Part shown: positions 60,650 through 64,000 of the stretch, one piece after another | How positions within the stretch are numbered: position 1 is the first letter of the stretch | Layout of the letters: each line of letters begins with the position of its first letter | Notes under the pieces: generated by a model | Told to the model about the DNA's origin: nothing | Databases searched by the model: none | What the model saw: only the letters and a program-made list of their open reading frames with translations | Program-made: the position numbers and the translations under genes | Source of the DNA: Letharia columbiana | Lineage: Eukaryota > Ascomycota > Lecanoromycetes > Lecanorales > Parmeliaceae | Reading direction: 5' to 3' | Length of the DNA: 64,000 nucleotides | Assembly: GCF_014066305.1 (NCBI RefSeq) | Contig: NW_023501041.1 | Span: 310,001 to 374,000 of the forward strand

Positions 60650-60815
60650 TGTCAGAACCAGCATAGATACGATATCAGTATGGGTGAGGTAGAACGAGGA
60701 TAATAAGGCTACCGAACTATGTATGTGGGAAGGAGGCATGATATAGTAGGAGATGCCTCCGCCAAGGCCCGCTAGCCATAGGGCTGAGTGGTGTGTCAAG
60801 GGTACGCTCGTAACA
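60650..60815 (-). repeat. 3' LTR of the non-autonomous element
   Basis: 166 bp, apparently unmutated. Serves as the reference for the RIPped relatives. Confidence 0.88.
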
Positions 60816-61117
60816 CTACCCCCCCCCTCTCAATAGCCATGGCCCCCATGGCTGGTAGACCGGAGATGCACGCCCATTGCTTGCCCTGTGTCTCCAAACA
60901 TCCATAGTCCGTGTAGGCCTCGACCGGAGAAGATTTGCCGAGGTGTAGTGGTAGTAGTTGAAAACATCGGATCGCATGCTGGTCTTGACTGTGCCATCCA
61001 TGCCTGCCATACCCACATTGTCCTGCAGAGATCCTGGAGATATTGGCTATATCTTGCCTGCGTGCCAGCAAGATTCTCCGAGTTCTTCTCCTTGCCCAAT
61101 CGTCTTGTCATAGTCCT

Positions 61118-61335
61118 CCACTTTTTTCGCCTTCAACACCTACTGGCAGCCTGGCCTGGGAGCTTCACTGTAGATTTGCCCTACGTCTCCCATGCTCTTG
61201 CCATCAAGTTCATCGGTAGAACTGAAGAAAATCCAACGCATGCATGTGTCATCCTCCAACACCTGTTGGCAGCCTGGCCTGGGAGCTTCACTGTAGATTT
61301 GCCCTGTGTCTCCCATGCTCTTGCCATCAAAAATC
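61118..61335 (+). repeat. internal direct duplication, about 85 bp
   Basis: A GGCAGCCTGGCCTGGGAGCT block and its continuation to CTCTTGCCATCAA occur twice (about 61,125-61,208 and 61,256-61,330), differing at only a few bases. Confidence 0.85.
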
Positions 61336-61448
61336 CATCCTCCATTCCATCCTTTGTCTCAACTCAGCCTTGCCATGTCATGCACTTGTCGATTCGTAAG
61401 TTTGGTAAGGAGGTAGGGAAAGAATTGAATGTGGTGAATGCCATTTGG

Positions 61449-61625
61449 TAGCAGGCTCACTATGTGTGTTGTCGACATGCTCAGTGAAGAGGTCGAATCG
61501 TAGTCGTTTCGGGGCTGTTCCCGTCGCCATTGTAGCAGGCTCACTATGAGTGTGTTGTCGACATGCTCAGTGAAGAGGTCGAACGTTTGCTGCCATTGTA
61601 GCAGGCTCACTGTGAGTGTGGGGGT
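61449..61625 (+). repeat. triplicated GTAGCAGGCTCACT module
   Basis: Three copies of GTAGCAGGCTCACTATG, two followed by GTCGACATGCTCAGTGAAGA, spaced about 66-80 bp within the LTR element. Confidence 0.85.
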
Positions 61626-62082
61626 GTTTGTTTGTTATGTAGGTCGTCGTATGTAAGATAGGGCTGGCCGCGGTGTGTGGGTGATCGGCGATGTGGAGGG
61701 AGGTATCTTGGTGTTGATGTAGGTGGATTTGAAGAATTCATGATGTTTTGAATGTAGGTAAGAACGGAGCGGAGAGATCGATGCGGAGCGGAGAAGGATT
61801 TCTTGTATTCGATGTAGGGGAGTCGTTTTTTGATGGATTAGGCTACCGTTGATGATGTAAGTTGTTTAATATAAATTCTTTCGAATAATGTAGGTGGTTT
61901 GTGATTTATATATATGGTGGGGCTTCTATATAGTAGAAATACCCAGCGTTTTCTTTATCAGGCTCGGTCGCTTACTCCGAGCAGAAAGTAAAATATTTAA
62001 TAGCTATTTAGTGACTCTACTATCCTCGAGTATATCCGTTTAAGTTTCTCTTCGCCGAGTATACGAAGGAGCCTTATTATAA

Positions 62083-62248
62083 TGTCAGAACCAGCATAGA
62101 TACGATATCAGTATAGGTGAGATAGAACGAGGATAATAAGACTACCGAACTATATATATAAGAAGAAGGCATAATATAGTAGGAGATGCCTCCGCCAAGG
62201 CCCGCTAGCCATAGGGCTGAGTGGTGTGTCAAGGGTACGCTCGTAACA
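62083..62248 (-). repeat. 5' LTR of the non-autonomous element
   Basis: 166 bp, same length as the other LTR. Nine differences, all G to A on the + strand and all in the first 100 bp; the rest is identical. Confidence 0.88.
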
Positions 62249-62253
62249 AGCGC

Positions 62254-64000
62254 GATCTATATATAGCGTATTCGAATTTAACTTAACTAAACTAAGATCG
62301 ATATAAAGATGATTATTATCGTTCTCTATAAGGTCTAGCCGTTCTCTTCTATTTACTATATTTTCTTATTTAGAGACTTAATATATCTTAAATTAATATA
62401 ATTAGAGATTATTTAAAAGCGAGTATTAAAAAGTTTATTCGTCTTATTCTCTATCTTTATAGCTCTAATATATTTAATTTACTATTTAAGTAGATAGTTT
62501 ATAAATTTCTTAATTATTAAGAAGTATAAGATATTAAAATATTATAGTTAATATATATCGATAGCGAAGTAATTATTAATAAAAGGATAACGATTATAAA
62601 GTATTATATCTCGTAAGTATTTCGGCGTCTTTTTAATATATCTCTTTTATAGTCTTAACTACTCGATTATATACTTAGATATTCGCTTAAAATATAAAGT
62701 TAAAAGATATAATCGCTCTCTTTCTATAGATAAGATTATATATATAGAATAGTATCTATCGCTTAAGATTAAAGTAATTATTATTTATTTCTTATAGTCT
62801 AGTATTATAGTAGTTAATATTAAATAATATCTTTAAATTAGATTATTCGCGTATTATATATTAATACTATATTCGAAGTATTTTTTAATTATTAAATATA
62901 CTTCGTTAGTAGATAATATATCGCGAGAGTATAAGAAATTATCTTTAATTATTAAATCTAAGATATAATAATAGATTTAGATCTTAGCTTTTTTTTTCGT
63001 AATAATTAATATTATTTCTAGAATCGCTATACCCGATCTACTATATATATATCGTATATCTTATTAAAGATTTCTAATCGTAATATAGATCGACTAAGTA
63101 TATTAATTCTTATATATTTAAGAGAGATAAGTTTTATTCGATATTAAAATAATAAGAATAACGATAGAGCTATTAGATAGCTTATTCTACGTTTTTTATT
63201 ACTAATCTATAATATATATCTCGCTATAAACTCTCGCTTTATTAGTATTTCTTTAGCGTATAGATCGATAATATAAGCTTATACTAAAAGATTTATATAT
63301 TAAAAACGCTTTAATAATACTTATAATATCGAAGTAAATAACGTAATATATCTTCGATCTTAATTCGAATTTAAAGTTATAAATTTTAAAAGACTAATTA
63401 ATTTAGCCGCCGTCGATATTATTATTATATATATTCTATATCTTATATCTTAATAATTTCACGTTATTAAAGCTATAATTATCTTAAAATCGCTATAAAT
63501 AAATATTATAAAAGAATTTATTAATATTATCGTCGAAGAGTCTTAATTTAAAAAACTATAGCGCTAGCGTATAATCTTTCTAGAATTTAAATAGATTCTA
63601 AAAATTATTTATATCGAATATCGACTCGACGTTTAACTTAGTTTAATAATTAAATATCGATTTCATTTAATTAAGAGGCTTCGATTCGAATTATAATTTT
63701 ATCGATCTCTTAACGCTTCGCTCTTTTAAATATAATTCTATAGAATTAATTATTAAAGACGAAATTATAATACTATAACTTAAGCTTATTATAGAGATAG
63801 AAGATGCTATTATCTTATTATCTAGATTTATTATTTACACCGCGTTTATCCTCTTTTTCTCTATTTTCTACTTATCTAATTACTACTATAATATCGAATT
63901 CGCAGTTATACCACCTTCGAATAAATATATATCTTCTTCTTTTACGATAATTAGAGTTATTAGATTATTAATATTATTAACTATATCGCGGTTTATAATA
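62254..64000. other. AT-rich RIP-type DNA, nothing recognised
   Basis: Returns to the CpA/TpG-poor composition. No gene and no nameable element. Confidence 0.7.

Larger units (their letters stand above)
60645..62253 (-). mobile_element. non-autonomous LTR retrotransposon, mostly un-RIPped
   Basis: Two 166-bp LTRs (60,650-60,815 and 62,083-62,248) are flanked by the 5-bp duplication AGCGC (60,645-60,649 and 62,249-62,253). Read on the minus strand the LTR begins TGTTACGAGCGTACCC and ends GGTTCTGACA; a polypurine tract (GAGAGGGGGGGGGTAG) lies directly before the 3' LTR, fixing the minus orientation. The 1,267-bp interior has normal composition up to about 61,850 and is AT-rich near the 5' LTR. 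It has no recognisable gag or pol, so it would depend on an autonomous relative, probably the gypsy family next door, whose LTRs are mutated versions of these. Confidence 0.88.

Noticed and set aside
60888..61451. 187-codon frame within the non-autonomous LTR element
   Set aside because: It runs through the internal duplication, translating the same peptide twice, is antisense to the element, and has no motif.
61449..61625. CRISPR-like spaced repeats
   Set aside because: Three imperfect copies in a fungal LTR element; repeats, not an array.

Overview
The window is nuclear DNA of a filamentous ascomycete. Evidence: 46-153 nt spliceosomal introns, secreted fungal CAZymes, a GPI-anchored GH72 glucanosyltransferase, the PIG-H subunit of GPI synthesis, an Sds3-like Rpd3L subunit, and a huge AT-rich block with the signature of repeat-induced point mutation (RIP). 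Repeated introns (introner-like elements) and the gene set point to Dothideomycetes, perhaps Mycosphaerellales; that placement is inference.

Positions 1-32,400 are a gene-rich, GC-balanced compartment. In order: a BTB protein (-, cut by the window edge), a GH26-like secreted hydrolase (-), a GH5 endo-mannanase (+), a GH72 glucanosyltransferase (+), a PLOD-like type II membrane glycosyltransferase (-), an AsaB/GA4-desaturase-like enzyme (-), a 19-exon ribose-phosphate pyrophosphokinase (-), a PfkB-family kinase (+), a small secreted cysteine-rich protein (+), an RS-domain Hub1-like protein (-), PIG-H (+), an Sds3-like protein (-), an NmrA-like protein (-), an SDR pseudogene (-), an SDR without a visible ATG (-) and a salicylate-hydroxylase-type FAD monooxygenase (+). 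Exon structures were worked out by hand from splice sites, phase and conserved protein sequence.

Positions 32,806-33,010 are homopolymer-rich sequence of doubtful quality at the compartment edge. From there to the end, apart from a few islands, the DNA is AT-rich with CpA/TpG almost absent and CpG kept, so almost no ATG survives and there are no genes. Recognisable relics are a Ty1/copia pol (-), a structurally complete 7.9-kb Ty3/gypsy element (-, matching LTRs and a 5-bp target-site duplication), a truncated gypsy pol (+), solo-LTR-like and MITE-like pieces and tandem repeats. One 1.6-kb non-autonomous LTR element (60,645-62,253) has largely escaped RIP; its LTRs are recognisably the unmutated form of the LTRs of the ruined gypsy element.

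The most unusual object is the ribose-phosphate pyrophosphokinase gene. Its 428-residue protein is split by 18 introns; several of the long ones share sequence, consistent with an introner burst, and the reconstruction needs a 2-nt exon (or twin intron). The GH72 gene has two GC-AG introns. An RS-domain version of Hub1, a factor known in yeast to support weak 5' splice sites, lies 4 kb from the intron-rich gene; any functional link is speculation.
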